Source: Adhaeribacter radiodurans (lineage in GTDB: Bacteria > Bacteroidota > Bacteroidia > Cytophagales > Hymenobacteraceae). Taken from it: a DNA stretch of 64,000 nucleotides. Shown piece after piece: positions 45,402-53,196 of this stretch. Below the pieces are notes generated by a model. That model was not told where the DNA came from. It was given only the letters and a program-made list of their open reading frames with translations, and did not search any database. Location: contig NZ_CP055153.1 of assembly GCF_014075995.1 (NCBI RefSeq), positions 1,612,001 through 1,676,000 on the forward strand. Direction: 5' to 3'. Within the stretch, counting starts at the first letter, position 1; every line of letters begins with the position of its first letter. Position numbers and translations under genes: made by a program.

Positions 45402-46031
45402 ATGAAATATATGTATAAAAGTTGCTTTGCCCTATTCACTTTAGTTGCTTTTTTTAGTTTATCAGCGCAGGCTCAAAAGTACCGCACAACCATAGGCGCT
45501 CGAATTGGCCGTAACGATTTTGGTATTACTGGTCAGCAGAAAATTTATAAACAAACTACCCTGGAAGCCATTGGATTAGTGAGTGGCCGGGAGGTAAGCG
45601 CCACCGGTTTAATAGAACAGCATTTTCCTGTTTTAGGTCAGGGATTTAATGTTTACCTCGGAGCTGGTGCCCACGTAGGCCATTTAAAGGACCACGGTGG
45701 GTTTTACGGCGGCGATTTACTGGGAGGAGCAGAGTTAAAATTACCTATTGTTCCCATTGTGCTTTCCTTGGATTTAAAACCAGCTTTTCATGTAAACCAC
45801 GAAGAATGGGGAACGATAAATGGCGCTTTGTCTATCCGGTATATTTTAGTAAAAGAGAAAAAAGAAAGAAAAAAGCTTTTTGGGATTATTAACCGGAACC
45901 AAGATGATCGTCGCGATCGTGAGCGGCGGAAAAAGAAAGACGATAGATCGGGCGGCTGGTTTCGGAAAAAAGAGAAAGAAGAAGTGAAAAAACCAGATAG
46001 TTGGTTTAAGCGGTTAAAAGATAAAATTTAA
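45402..46031 (+). CDS. outer-membrane barrel-like protein with basic C-terminal tail
   Basis: A 209-residue exported protein. The frame opens at 45354, but the ATG at 45402 (MKYMYKSCFALFTLVAFFSLSAQAQ) gives a clean signal peptide. Residues 26-155 are short beta strands (KYRTTIGARIGRNDFGITGQ, VYLGAGAHVGHLKDHGGFYGGDLLGGAELKLP) like a small barrel. The last 55 residues are exceptionally basic, with RDRERRKKKDD and FRKKEKEEVKK followed by SWFKRLKDKI. Such a tail is odd for an outer-membrane barrel and could bind lipopolysaccharide phosphates or nucleic acid. Function unknown. Confidence 0.65.
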   Translation: MKYMYKSCFALFTLVAFFSLSAQAQKYRTTIGARIGRNDFGITGQQKIYKQTTLEAIGLVSGREVSATGLIEQHFPVLGQGFNVYLGAGAHVGHLKDHGGFYGGDLLGGAELKLPIVPIVLSLDLKPAFHVNHEEWGTINGALSIRYILVKEKKERKKLFGIINRNQDDRRDRERRKKKDDRSGGWFRKKEKEEVKKPDSWFKRLKDKI

Positions 46032-46288
46032 GGAAAGAAACACAAGTTTCAAGATAGTAGAAACAAGGTTTTTTAGTGAGTAATTTATTAATTTTTAACT
46101 CATTACAGTAAATATATCCCTATTATATAGGTTAAGTTAATTCTGTTTGTTTACTTATCTCTGGTTGAACTTATAGAAAAGCGGCAGATTTATTTTAATT
46201 TACTAACCGTAAAAGCAATTTGATTTTGTAAAACATTATCGACTCAATTAAGGTAAATAAAACTTAAACTAATCTATTTTTACATAAT

Positions 46289-46669
46289 ATGGCATCCAGC
46301 ACTTCGTTCGACGAATTATTAAATACAAAACAAAAAAAGCTTGCCTTTTTTCAGAATCTAGTGTTAGTGGCTGTGGCCGACCGGCATTTAGATAAGCAGG
46401 AAAGTGATTTTCTGGTAACTATTGGCCGAAGATTAAACTTATCGGAAGAAGATACCCGACCGATTGCCGATAACCTGTCTTTACTCAGTTTTATTATTCC
46501 GGAAGATGGTTTACAGAGAACCATGGAACTACAAACTTTGGTAATGATGGTGGTACAAGATGGCAAAATTGAAGACAGAGAATACAACTTGTGCCTCGAC
46601 TATGCCCGCCGCATTGGTTACAGCAAGGAAATACTTGATGATTTTATTAAGCAATTGAATAATCAATAA
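46289..46669 (+). CDS. TerB-like domain protein
   Basis: A 126-residue all-helical protein resembling the TerB/DjlA N-terminal fold: an acidic first helix pair (FFQNLVLVAVADRHLDKQESDFLVTIGRRLNL), a second pair (ELQTLVMMVVQDGKIEDREYNLCLDYARRIG) with the typical 'aDG.id..E' pattern occurring twice, which is the acidic metal-binding signature of the family, and a last helix. It is cytoplasmic. TerB-like domains bind metal and are found in stress-response and membrane-linked systems, but no other tellurite-type gene is nearby. Confidence 0.75.
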   Translation: MASSTSFDELLNTKQKKLAFFQNLVLVAVADRHLDKQESDFLVTIGRRLNLSEEDTRPIADNLSLLSFIIPEDGLQRTMELQTLVMMVVQDGKIEDREYNLCLDYARRIGYSKEILDDFIKQLNNQ

Positions 46670-46733
46670 TTTCTGTTTTAATACTCAGGTTATCAAAGAA
46701 CAAAATTTTAAGATAGCCACCACGATAAATAAA

Positions 46734-46758
46734 AAAGCACCGTTATTAGCGGTGCTTT
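46734..46758 (+). terminator. terminator hairpin
   Basis: AAAGCACCG pairs with CGGTGCTTT around a 7-nt loop, with A and T runs on the outer sides. It is 65 bp after the TerB-like gene. Confidence 0.8.
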
Positions 46759-46841
46759 CTTGTTTTAAGCTGTTCCTACTTGTGTTTTTGAGGTTCTGTT
46801 ATACCTCTGGGTCATTATATTACTTACCTGAAATTTGCTTG

Positions 46842-46873
46842 AAAAAGTAAGGTCGTGCAAAACACGACCTTAC
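46842..46873 (-). terminator. terminator for the leftward small-protein gene
   Basis: A perfect 11-bp stem GTAAGGTCGTG / CACGACCTTAC with a 5-nt loop; leftward transcripts run from it into a T5 tract. It lies about 100 bp beyond the stop of the gene at 46973-47224 and supports that gene being transcribed. Confidence 0.75.
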
Positions 46874-46972
46874 GATAAACACCAACCAACTAATAAAGTA
46901 TACTTACTAAAACTCTTTAGAAATTTACCGCCTAAAACCGGCAAGCAAATTTGTTATTCTTTAATAAACAGC

Positions 46973-47224
46973 TCAATAAGAGCTAATCTTTCGTTTTTTA
47001 TTGGCCAAGGCTAACGTTTTAGCCAAGGTTATTACTTTTACTTCTTTTTCCGGATGCGGAGCCAACGAGCTATCACTAACTAAATTGGGTACTGTTTTAT
47101 TCAGCTTTTGTAAAAGAGGCTGGTTTTGAACCTCCGGATTAAAACTGTTTTCTAATCCGTTCGCATTTAGTAAAAGCATAAACGCCAGTAATAAAAAGCG
47201 AACTTTTGAGAATGGCATGCTCAT
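46973..47224 (-). CDS. small secreted protein, unknown
   Basis: An 83-residue protein with a convincing signal peptide (MSMPFSKVRFLLLAFMLLLNANG). The short mature part contains a leucine-rich stretch (QPLLQKLNKTVPNLV) and a basic tail (NKKRKISSY). No family recognised. The presence of a start with a signal sequence, a dedicated terminator at 46842-46873 and a leftward orientation shared with the next gene upstream argue that it is a real gene. The alternative is a chance open frame. Confidence 0.55.
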   Translation of the reverse strand: MSMPFSKVRFLLLAFMLLLNANGLENSFNPEVQNQPLLQKLNKTVPNLVSDSSLAPHPEKEVKVITLAKTLALANKKRKISSY

Positions 47225-47302
47225 TTTTATTCATTGGGTCCAAAAGAAATTCATGCACATCCAATCACTGTAACTCCTGTGGCATACTCCGGAAAGTATT
47301 AC

Positions 47303-47767
47303 CTAACAGGCGGTTGCTTCGCAGGCATGCAAATACTGCAAGCCAAACGGTGTAATTTGGGCATAAACTTTTGCGTCTATCCCTTTTATAACTACCAACT
47401 TTTTATTTAGTAAATAATAAACTAAGTCTCCTAATTGTTGCCAATCTCTTGCTTGTAAAACAGGAATGGTTTCCAAATCGAAATACTCGTTTTTTGAAAT
47501 TTTCAAAAATGCTAATACCTTTAAGCTTAAACCTATCATTTCGGCCGAAACAGTTACCTGCGGACGAGTAGCAGTCAATTCGCTGTTTTTCCGGATAGGT
47601 AAAGAAGTTGCCCGAGTGTTACCATTATTAGGTTTTACCTCAGTCGGCAAATTTGGAGTAGATAAACCTAGCGACTTCACAAACTGAGAAATATCTACCA
47701 TCTCGGTATGATTTCCTTTATGTTTGTGGTAAAGGCCAACTAAAGATTTTTCTATTACTTCCAACAT
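47303..47767 (-). CDS. hypothetical protein, possible winged-helix C-terminus
   Basis: A 154-residue cytoplasmic protein. Residues 1-35 look helical (MLEVIEKSLVGLYHKHKGN), the middle (about 40-70) is Pro/Asn/Thr-rich and probably disordered, and the C-terminal 80 residues (MIGLSLKVLAFLKIS, then RDWQQLGDLVYYLLNKKLVVIKGIDAKVYAQITPFGLQYLHAC) have the helix-helix-strand-strand pattern of a winged helix with a GLQYL end helix. That is a shape argument only; no family was recognised. It lies 78 bp upstream of the small secreted protein gene. Confidence 0.6.
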   Translation of the reverse strand: MLEVIEKSLVGLYHKHKGNHTEMVDISQFVKSLGLSTPNLPTEVKPNNGNTRATSLPIRKNSELTATRPQVTVSAEMIGLSLKVLAFLKISKNEYFDLETIPVLQARDWQQLGDLVYYLLNKKLVVIKGIDAKVYAQITPFGLQYLHACEATAC

Positions 47768-48189
47768 TATCTTAGAATGTTCCGGTATTATTTATTTTGA
47801 CGTTATAAACTTACTACGACAATGGCTCGAAAAAAAGGAAAATAGAGGTTAAAAGGTAACATGGTATTTTAGGTACTAAAAATTTTAAAAACCATATTAA
47901 TAATATAGAAAGCAGGTTTTGTTACTTAAAAAGTAAATCAAAAATCCTATTTAGTAACAAAATTTAGTTATTTTATGTCTGAAAAGTTTAAAGCATCCGT
48001 AAAGAAGTTAAGAAATCCTTTATTTTCGGGCAAAAAAAAGCCCTCAACTTGGAGGGTATCTACATTTTCCCGGTGATTACACAAGCCCAGAAGGCTTGTG
48101 CAAATCGGTGGGGTTTCTTAACAAAAACAAACAATCTTTATGTTTAACCCGGTTAGCTGCAAACATTCCGGGTAATCAAATCACGTAAT
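47768..48189. other. intergenic region with two hairpins
   Basis: 422 bp between two leftward genes. It holds the terminator of the ABC permease gene (48032-48056) and, closer to that gene, an 8-bp hairpin CACAAGCC / GGCTTGTG with a 5-nt loop (48080-48100) without a T tract. The left 250 bp is AT-rich and featureless. Confidence 0.55.
48032..48056 (-). terminator. rho-independent terminator of the ABC transporter operon
   Basis: On the minus strand CCCTC-CAAGTT-GAGGG is followed by CTTTTTTTT: a 5-bp GC-rich stem with a T8 tract, about 135 bp after the permease stop. Confidence 0.7.
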
Positions 48190-50583
48190 TTATTCCGAGC
48201 GCAAGGCTTTTACCGGGTTTAACCAAGCCGCTTTTGCGGCCTGAAAACTAACCGTAAGCATTGCAATTACTAAAGCTGCCACTCCGGCAACTACAAATAC
48301 CCACCATTGTATCGGTAATTGGTAGGCAAAATCCTGAAGCCAATAATGCATACCGTACCAGGCAACCGGGCAAGCCAATATAATGGCGATTAAAACGAGT
48401 AAAGCAAAATCTTTGGATAACAGAATAATAATATCGGTAACGGAACTGCCTAAAACCTTGCGAATACCAATTTCTTTGGTGCGTTGCTCGGCGGTGAAGG
48501 ACGTCAGGCCAAATAAACCCAGGCAGGCAATTAAAATGGTTAATCCAGCGAAATAGCCAAAAACGGTCAGCATTTTTTCTTCGGAACGGTATTGCTTGGC
48601 AAAGTTGTCGTCCAGAAAGTAATACTCCATGGGGTGCTTAGGGTCAAAGGTCTTCCAAATGGCTTCTACATTCCGGATAGTTCGCGGCAAATGCTCTGGT
48701 TTTAAGCGAACTAATAAATAGGCCGGTGGAGTAGGGGCTAAAGCTATAATCAAAGGTTCAATTTTATGATGCAAAGAGGTGTAATGAAAATCTTTCACTA
48801 TGCCTACTACCATGCTAGAGTCATAATCGCCCATCACCAGCTTTTTGCCAAGCGGGTTTTTCCAACCTAACTCTCGGGCGGCTGCTTCGTTAATTAAATA
48901 AGCTGCTTTTTGATCGGAAGAATGATTTTTTGAAAAATTACGCCCTTTTACCAGCTTAATCCCCATTAAATCTAAAAAGTCATAATCCACGAACATAGCG
49001 GCCATGGTTTTTTCCACTATCCGGTCCTTTTCTTTGGTTTGCACCAACACCCGCGAAGTGCGCTCGCCCGGAATTTGGATGCTCGTAGATACTTTCTCGA
49101 CCTGAGGCTGTTTTAATAATTTTGCTTTTACTTCGGGTAAGCGATTGGTTAATGTTGAATCGCCGAGTGGCACTTCAATTACCAGTAGTTGTTCTTTGTG
49201 AAAACCTAGTCCAGAATTTTTTAGAAATTGCATTTGCCGGTACACAATGAGCGTGCCGCTGATTAAAATCAAAGAAATAGTAAACTGCACCACTACCAAT
49301 CCTTTGCGGAAAAAAGAGTTGCTGCGCGGATTTTTATCCGATTTTAAAACTTCGGCCGGTTTAAATTTAGATAAAAAGAAAGCGGGGTAGCTACCGGCAA
49401 TTATTCCAACAAATAACACAATTAAAGCCAGCGTGCCAATAAAAGAAGCATCGGTAAAAGATGCGTGAGTAAAATTTTTACCGGTTAAGGCATTAAAGTA
49501 AGGCAGCATTATTTCTACCGAAGCTACTGCCAGTAGTATGGCCATTAAGGTAATTAAAATTGATTCCCCCACAAACTGCCATACCAATTGCGATCGATGG
49601 GCACCTACTACTTTGCGTAATCCTACCTCCCGGGCCCGCTTCGACGAACGGGCCGTAGCCAGGTTCATGTAGTTAATACAGGCAATTAGTAAAATAAAAA
49701 CGGCTACTAACCCAAAAATGTACACGTACGATTTATTACCGGCCGGCGAAATATCATAGGTGCGATCGGAGGTTAAATGAATTACTGAAATAGGTTGAAG
49801 AGAAAACTTTAACCGGGCACTCACATTATATTTTTCGGACCAGGGCGCTACTTCCTGATTATACAAACGATCGAGTTTTTGCTGAAAAGAACTTGCCTGA
49901 TCCGGTTCAGAAAGCAGAATATAAGTAAACCAATTCATGGCAAACCAACTGTAATTAGCCGAATCTGCCGCGTGGTATTTTAAAGTGCGCTCCGATAAAA
50001 ATAAATTAGCTTTAATATGCGAATGTTGGTCGTCTTTAAAAACGCCGGTAACTACGTAAGCATTATTACTAAATTGTAGAACCTGGCCTACCGCATCTTC
50101 TATAGCACCAAAGTATTTTTCGGCTAGCCTATCGGAAACCACCACTGTTTGCGCGTTTTGCAGCGCTGTTTGCGGATTACCGACCAAAAATTCGTAAGAA
50201 AATATGTCAAAGAACGTACTGTCGGCAAAAAAAAGGTCTTCTTCGTTGTAGGCCTTATCTTCAAGCCAAACGGTTTGTTTACCAATGGGTAATAACCGGG
50301 CTACTTTTTGTATTTCGGGGTAATCTTTTTGCATGGCTGCCGCCAAAGGTGCCGGCGAACGGGCAAATTTATCTTGCTGGCCTTGCAAGTTAATATCCGT
50401 TACTACCCGGAAAATGCGATCGTATTTATCAAAATGTTGCTCGTAGGTAAGCTCATCTTTCACATAGAAAAAAATGAGAATACAAGCCGAAATGCCCGTA
50501 GCTAAACCCGCTATGTTTATGGCCGAATAAGCTTTATTGCGTAATAAATTACGCCAGGCTATCTTAAAGTAGTTCTTTAGCAT
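48190..50583 (-). CDS. FtsX/MacB-type ABC transporter permease
   Basis: A 797-residue inner-membrane permease of the large Bacteroidota type with duplicated MacB_PCD plus FtsX modules. It has an N-terminal MLKNYFKIAWRNLLRNKAYSAINIAGLATG leader helix, a periplasmic MacB_PCD domain (about 45-240), FtsX helices (about 285-410 with NYMNLATARSSKRAREVGLRKVVGA), a second pre-helix and periplasmic domain (about 430-660), and final FtsX helices (about 680-790 with TAEQRTKEIGIRKVLGSS). Such proteins act as mechanotransmitters, for example in lipoprotein or peptide export. It overlaps the ATPase gene by 20 bp and so is translationally coupled to it. Confidence 0.93.
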   Translation of the reverse strand: MLKNYFKIAWRNLLRNKAYSAINIAGLATGISACILIFFYVKDELTYEQHFDKYDRIFRVVTDINLQGQQDKFARSPAPLAAAMQKDYPEIQKVARLLPIGKQTVWLEDKAYNEEDLFFADSTFFDIFSYEFLVGNPQTALQNAQTVVVSDRLAEKYFGAIEDAVGQVLQFSNNAYVVTGVFKDDQHSHIKANLFLSERTLKYHAADSANYSWFAMNWFTYILLSEPDQASSFQQKLDRLYNQEVAPWSEKYNVSARLKFSLQPISVIHLTSDRTYDISPAGNKSYVYIFGLVAVFILLIACINYMNLATARSSKRAREVGLRKVVGAHRSQLVWQFVGESILITLMAILLAVASVEIMLPYFNALTGKNFTHASFTDASFIGTLALIVLFVGIIAGSYPAFFLSKFKPAEVLKSDKNPRSNSFFRKGLVVVQFTISLILISGTLIVYRQMQFLKNSGLGFHKEQLLVIEVPLGDSTLTNRLPEVKAKLLKQPQVEKVSTSIQIPGERTSRVLVQTKEKDRIVEKTMAAMFVDYDFLDLMGIKLVKGRNFSKNHSSDQKAAYLINEAAARELGWKNPLGKKLVMGDYDSSMVVGIVKDFHYTSLHHKIEPLIIALAPTPPAYLLVRLKPEHLPRTIRNVEAIWKTFDPKHPMEYYFLDDNFAKQYRSEEKMLTVFGYFAGLTILIACLGLFGLTSFTAEQRTKEIGIRKVLGSSVTDIIILLSKDFALLVLIAIILACPVAWYGMHYWLQDFAYQLPIQWWVFVVAGVAALVIAMLTVSFQAAKAAWLNPVKALRSE

Positions 50584-51265
50584 AGGCAGGTTTTTGGGTA
50601 TTCTCTGTTCTTACTTTACCATCGAACAACCGAATAATCCGGCGGCTATATTCGGCATCGGTAGGCGAGTGGGTTACCATAATAATGGTAGTTCCAGCTT
50701 CATTTAACTCAGCGAGCAAGTTCATTACTTCCTGGCTCGTAGCCGAATCTAAATTACCCGTAGGTTCATCGGCTAAAATAAGCGGCGGCGAACAAATAAT
50801 AGCCCGGGCAATAGCTACCCGCTGTTGCTGACCGCCAGATAATTGCTGCGGAAAATGATGGTGCCGATGCGCTATCTGGAGTTTTTCCATGGTGGTTGTT
50901 ACCCGGTTTCTAATTTCTGCTGAGGAAAGCTTCTGGTAAATAAGCGGTAGTTCAATATTTTCGAACACCGTTAATTCCTCAATTAAGTTAAAGCTTTGGA
51001 ATACAAAACCAATATTCGTTTTTCGTAAATCGGCCCGTTGTTTTTCGCTGTAATTGGCTACATTCTGCCCCTGAAAATAAAGCTCGCCGTACGTGGGATT
51101 ATCTAACAAGCCTAAAATATTCAGGAGGGTAGATTTTCCGCACCCCGAAGGTCCCATTATAGCTACAAATTCTCCATCCTTAATTTCCAGGTTAACCCGG
51201 TGCAAAGCTGTTGTTTCAACTTCATCGGTGGTGTATTTCTTCTGCAGATTAACAGTTTTAATCAT
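50564..51265 (-). CDS. ABC transporter ATP-binding protein (MacB/LolD type)
   Basis: A 233-residue ABC ATPase: Walker A GPSGCGKST (residues 38-46), Q-loop VFQSFNLIEELTVFENIELPL, signature LSGGQQQR, Walker B LILADEPTGNLDS and switch His in MVTHSP. The MacB/LolD-like profile (VFENIELPLIY) matches the FtsX permease encoded directly downstream with a 20-bp overlap; the two make the transporter. Upstream lies a candidate sigma-54 promoter and a tandem palindromic operator shared with the divergent regulator operon. Confidence 0.95.
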   Translation of the reverse strand: MIKTVNLQKKYTTDEVETTALHRVNLEIKDGEFVAIMGPSGCGKSTLLNILGLLDNPTYGELYFQGQNVANYSEKQRADLRKTNIGFVFQSFNLIEELTVFENIELPLIYQKLSSAEIRNRVTTTMEKLQIAHRHHHFPQQLSGGQQQRVAIARAIICSPPLILADEPTGNLDSATSQEVMNLLAELNEAGTTIIMVTHSPTDAEYSRRIIRLFDGKVRTENTQKPAYAKELL

Positions 51266-51409
51266 GTACTCAATCTAAGGTATTTGCCATTGCTAAAAAG
51301 TAATTAATTCGCTAGCACAATTTATTAAAAACATTAGCAATCCGTTTCACTAAGGCTTATTCTTTCCTTATTTTAATAATTTACTTGTTTTTATCTTGGT
51401 TGCAGGCAA

Positions 51410-51425
51410 CCCAATAAGAATGCCA
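51410..51425 (-). promoter_or_regulatory. candidate sigma-54 promoter (leftward, ABC transporter)
   Basis: On the minus strand TGGCAT-TCTTA-TTGG matches the sigma-54 consensus TGGCAC-N5-TTGC except for the last base of each half. It would give a start point near 51398 and a leader of about 130 nt for the ATPase gene. Inferred from pattern and context. Confidence 0.45.
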
Positions 51426-51489
51426 TGTTTAGTAAATAGCTGATAGATAAGTATTTGCTATGATTAGGAGAGTAGTACAAGAAGTTTAG

Positions 51490-51526
51490 TGTACGAAACC
51501 GAACATATATTGCCTGAAATCGAACA
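51490..51526. promoter_or_regulatory. tandem palindromic operator, likely enhancer site of a sigma-54 activator
   Basis: Two 16-bp sites, TGTACGAAACCGAACA (51490-51505) and TGCCTGAAATCGAACA (51511-51526), follow the pattern TGTYCG-N4-CGRACA. They are separated by 5 bp, giving a 21-bp period (two helix turns), as expected for cooperative binding of dimers. They sit midway between the two outward-facing sigma-54-like promoters. The regulator encoded at 51820 is the obvious candidate to bind here. Confidence 0.6.
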
Positions 51527-51611
51527 CTTACATTATTATTTTACTAAATTTGGCTGGAAAGAGAATGGTAATAACTTGATAACTAGTAATATGGTTATTA
51601 GGTACCAAGCA

Positions 51612-51627
51612 TGGCATTTTAGTTGTG
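51612..51627 (+). promoter_or_regulatory. candidate sigma-54 promoter (rightward, regulator operon)
   Basis: TGGCAT-TTTAG-TTGT matches TGGCAC-N5-TTGC apart from the last base of each half. It would start transcription near 51638, leaving a leader of about 180 nt before the regulator's ATG. This would allow the regulator to control its own operon. Confidence 0.45.
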
Positions 51628-51819
51628 CATTCGCCTGCTCCGGGCTAAAAGCCGGGTTTAATTAAAAGTACTGACCTTACCCATTTTTAAATGGCAAAAC
51701 AAAATTAATTTTGCCGGATAAAGAACCTGTAAGTTCTAAGGTTTTCTTCATTAAAAGTAAATCAGGAACTTCAATAGTATAATTCAAATAATTTAATTCA
51801 TTTCCAGACGCGCCTGCAT

Positions 51820-53196
51820 ATGGCTAAAACCGACGCGAAAATTTTAATTGTAGATGATCAAGAAGATATCCTAACGGCGGGCCGGATTTTTTTAAAACAG
51901 CATTTTACGTACGTCCGCACGGAGTCTAATCCTAATCGTATTCCGTACCTGATGCAAAACGAGCATTTCGACGTGATCATGCTCGATATGAATTACTCCA
52001 TTGGCGCAACTTCCAGTAGAGAGGGGTTTGATTGGCTGAAGGAAATTTTAGAGCGCGACCCCAATGCCGTGGTTATTTTAATTACCGCTTACGGCGACGT
52101 AGAAATTGCGGTAAAAGCCTTAAAAGAAGGTGCTACCGATTTTGTTTTAAAACCCTGGCAAAACGAAAAGCTTCTGGCTACTTTGCTCTCGGCTACGCAA
52201 TTGAGTAAATCAAAAATCCAGGTGCGGCATTTAATGGCGCGTCAGCAGCACATTACGCAAACCATTGAAAAAAACTACGGCGAATTTATAGGGATGTCGC
52301 CGGCTATGCAAAAGGTTTACCAGACCATTGAAAAAGTTGGGCCTACCGATGCTAACGTTTTAATTTTAGGGGAAAATGGAACGGGTAAAGAATTAGCCGC
52401 CCGCGCTTTACACCGTAAATCGCCGCGTAGTGCCGAGGCGTTTATTAACGTTGATTTAGGTGCAGTAAGCGAAACTTTGTTTGAAAGTGAATTATTCGGG
52501 CATGCCAAAGGCGCTTTTACCGATGCCAAAGAAGAGCGGGCCGGGCGCTTTGAAACCGCCTCCGGAGGAACGCTTTTTCTCGACGAAATTGGTAACCTTA
52601 CTTTACCGTTACAGGCAAAATTATTAACCGCGCTGCAAAGCCGCCAGATAATCCGGCTAGGTACCAATAAATCCATTCCGATTAATATCCGGTTGGTAAG
52701 CGCTACTAACATGCCGCTGCACGAAATGGTAGGACAAGGACGGTTTCGGCAAGATTTGCTTTACCGGATAAACACCGTAGAAATTCAATTGCCGCCTTTG
52801 CGCGAACGGAAAGAAGATATAAAATTACTAGCCGAACATTTCCTTAATATTTACCGCCGTAAATACCAGAAACCTACTCTGGAACTAGAACCGGAAACAT
52901 TAAAGAAATTAGCCGAATACCACTGGCCGGGTAACATCCGCGAACTCGACCACGCCATTGAACGCGCTGTAATTATGAGCGACGAAAGAACTTTACGGAT
53001 TTCTGATTTTGGCTTTGCCGCTAATTCTTCTAAAAACGAAGCTAGCTTAGATGCTGATTTAACTTTGGATGCGCTCGAAAAATTAATGGTGCAAAAAATG
53101 CTGGCTAAATACGCCGGCAACATCACGCACGCTGCCCGCGAGCTAGGCATTACCCGTACCGCCCTTTACCGCCGAATCGAGAAGCATGGTTTATAA
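51820..53196 (+). CDS. sigma-54-dependent response regulator (NtrC family)
   Basis: A 458-residue transcriptional activator. The receiver domain (1-125) has phospho-acceptor Asp56 in DVIMLDMNYS and conserved Lys in FVLKPW. The AAA+ domain (about 150-385) has Walker A GENGTGKE, the sigma-54 contact loop GAFTDA at residues 231-236 (Asp in place of the usual second Gly, a variant common in this phylum) and Walker B GGTLFLDEIGNL. The Fis-type DNA-binding domain closes the protein (KYAGNITHAARELGITRTALYRRIEKHGL). It is the partner of the kinase gene that overlaps its end by 11 bp, and presumably drives the divergent ABC transporter. Confidence 0.95.
   Translation: MAKTDAKILIVDDQEDILTAGRIFLKQHFTYVRTESNPNRIPYLMQNEHFDVIMLDMNYSIGATSSREGFDWLKEILERDPNAVVILITAYGDVEIAVKALKEGATDFVLKPWQNEKLLATLLSATQLSKSKIQVRHLMARQQHITQTIEKNYGEFIGMSPAMQKVYQTIEKVGPTDANVLILGENGTGKELAARALHRKSPRSAEAFINVDLGAVSETLFESELFGHAKGAFTDAKEERAGRFETASGGTLFLDEIGNLTLPLQAKLLTALQSRQIIRLGTNKSIPINIRLVSATNMPLHEMVGQGRFRQDLLYRINTVEIQLPPLRERKEDIKLLAEHFLNIYRRKYQKPTLELEPETLKKLAEYHWPGNIRELDHAIERAVIMSDERTLRISDFGFAANSSKNEASLDADLTLDALEKLMVQKMLAKYAGNITHAARELGITRTALYRRIEKHGL

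Larger units (their letters stand above)
51266..51819. promoter_or_regulatory. divergent control region of ABC transporter and sigma-54 regulator operons
   Basis: 554 bp. In the middle is a pair of 16-bp palindromes (51490-51526). On either side there are sigma-54-like promoter sequences pointing outward (51410-51425 leftward, 51612-51627 rightward), both about 110-130 bp from the palindromes, which fits an enhancer-type site serving both operons. A hairpin GGCAAAA / TTTTGCC (51693-51715) lies in the leader of the regulator gene. Confidence 0.55.

Noticed and set aside
48080-48100. Hairpin CACAAGCC / GGCTTGTG as terminator
   Set aside because: No T tract on either side; the real terminator of the permease operon is at 48032-48056.
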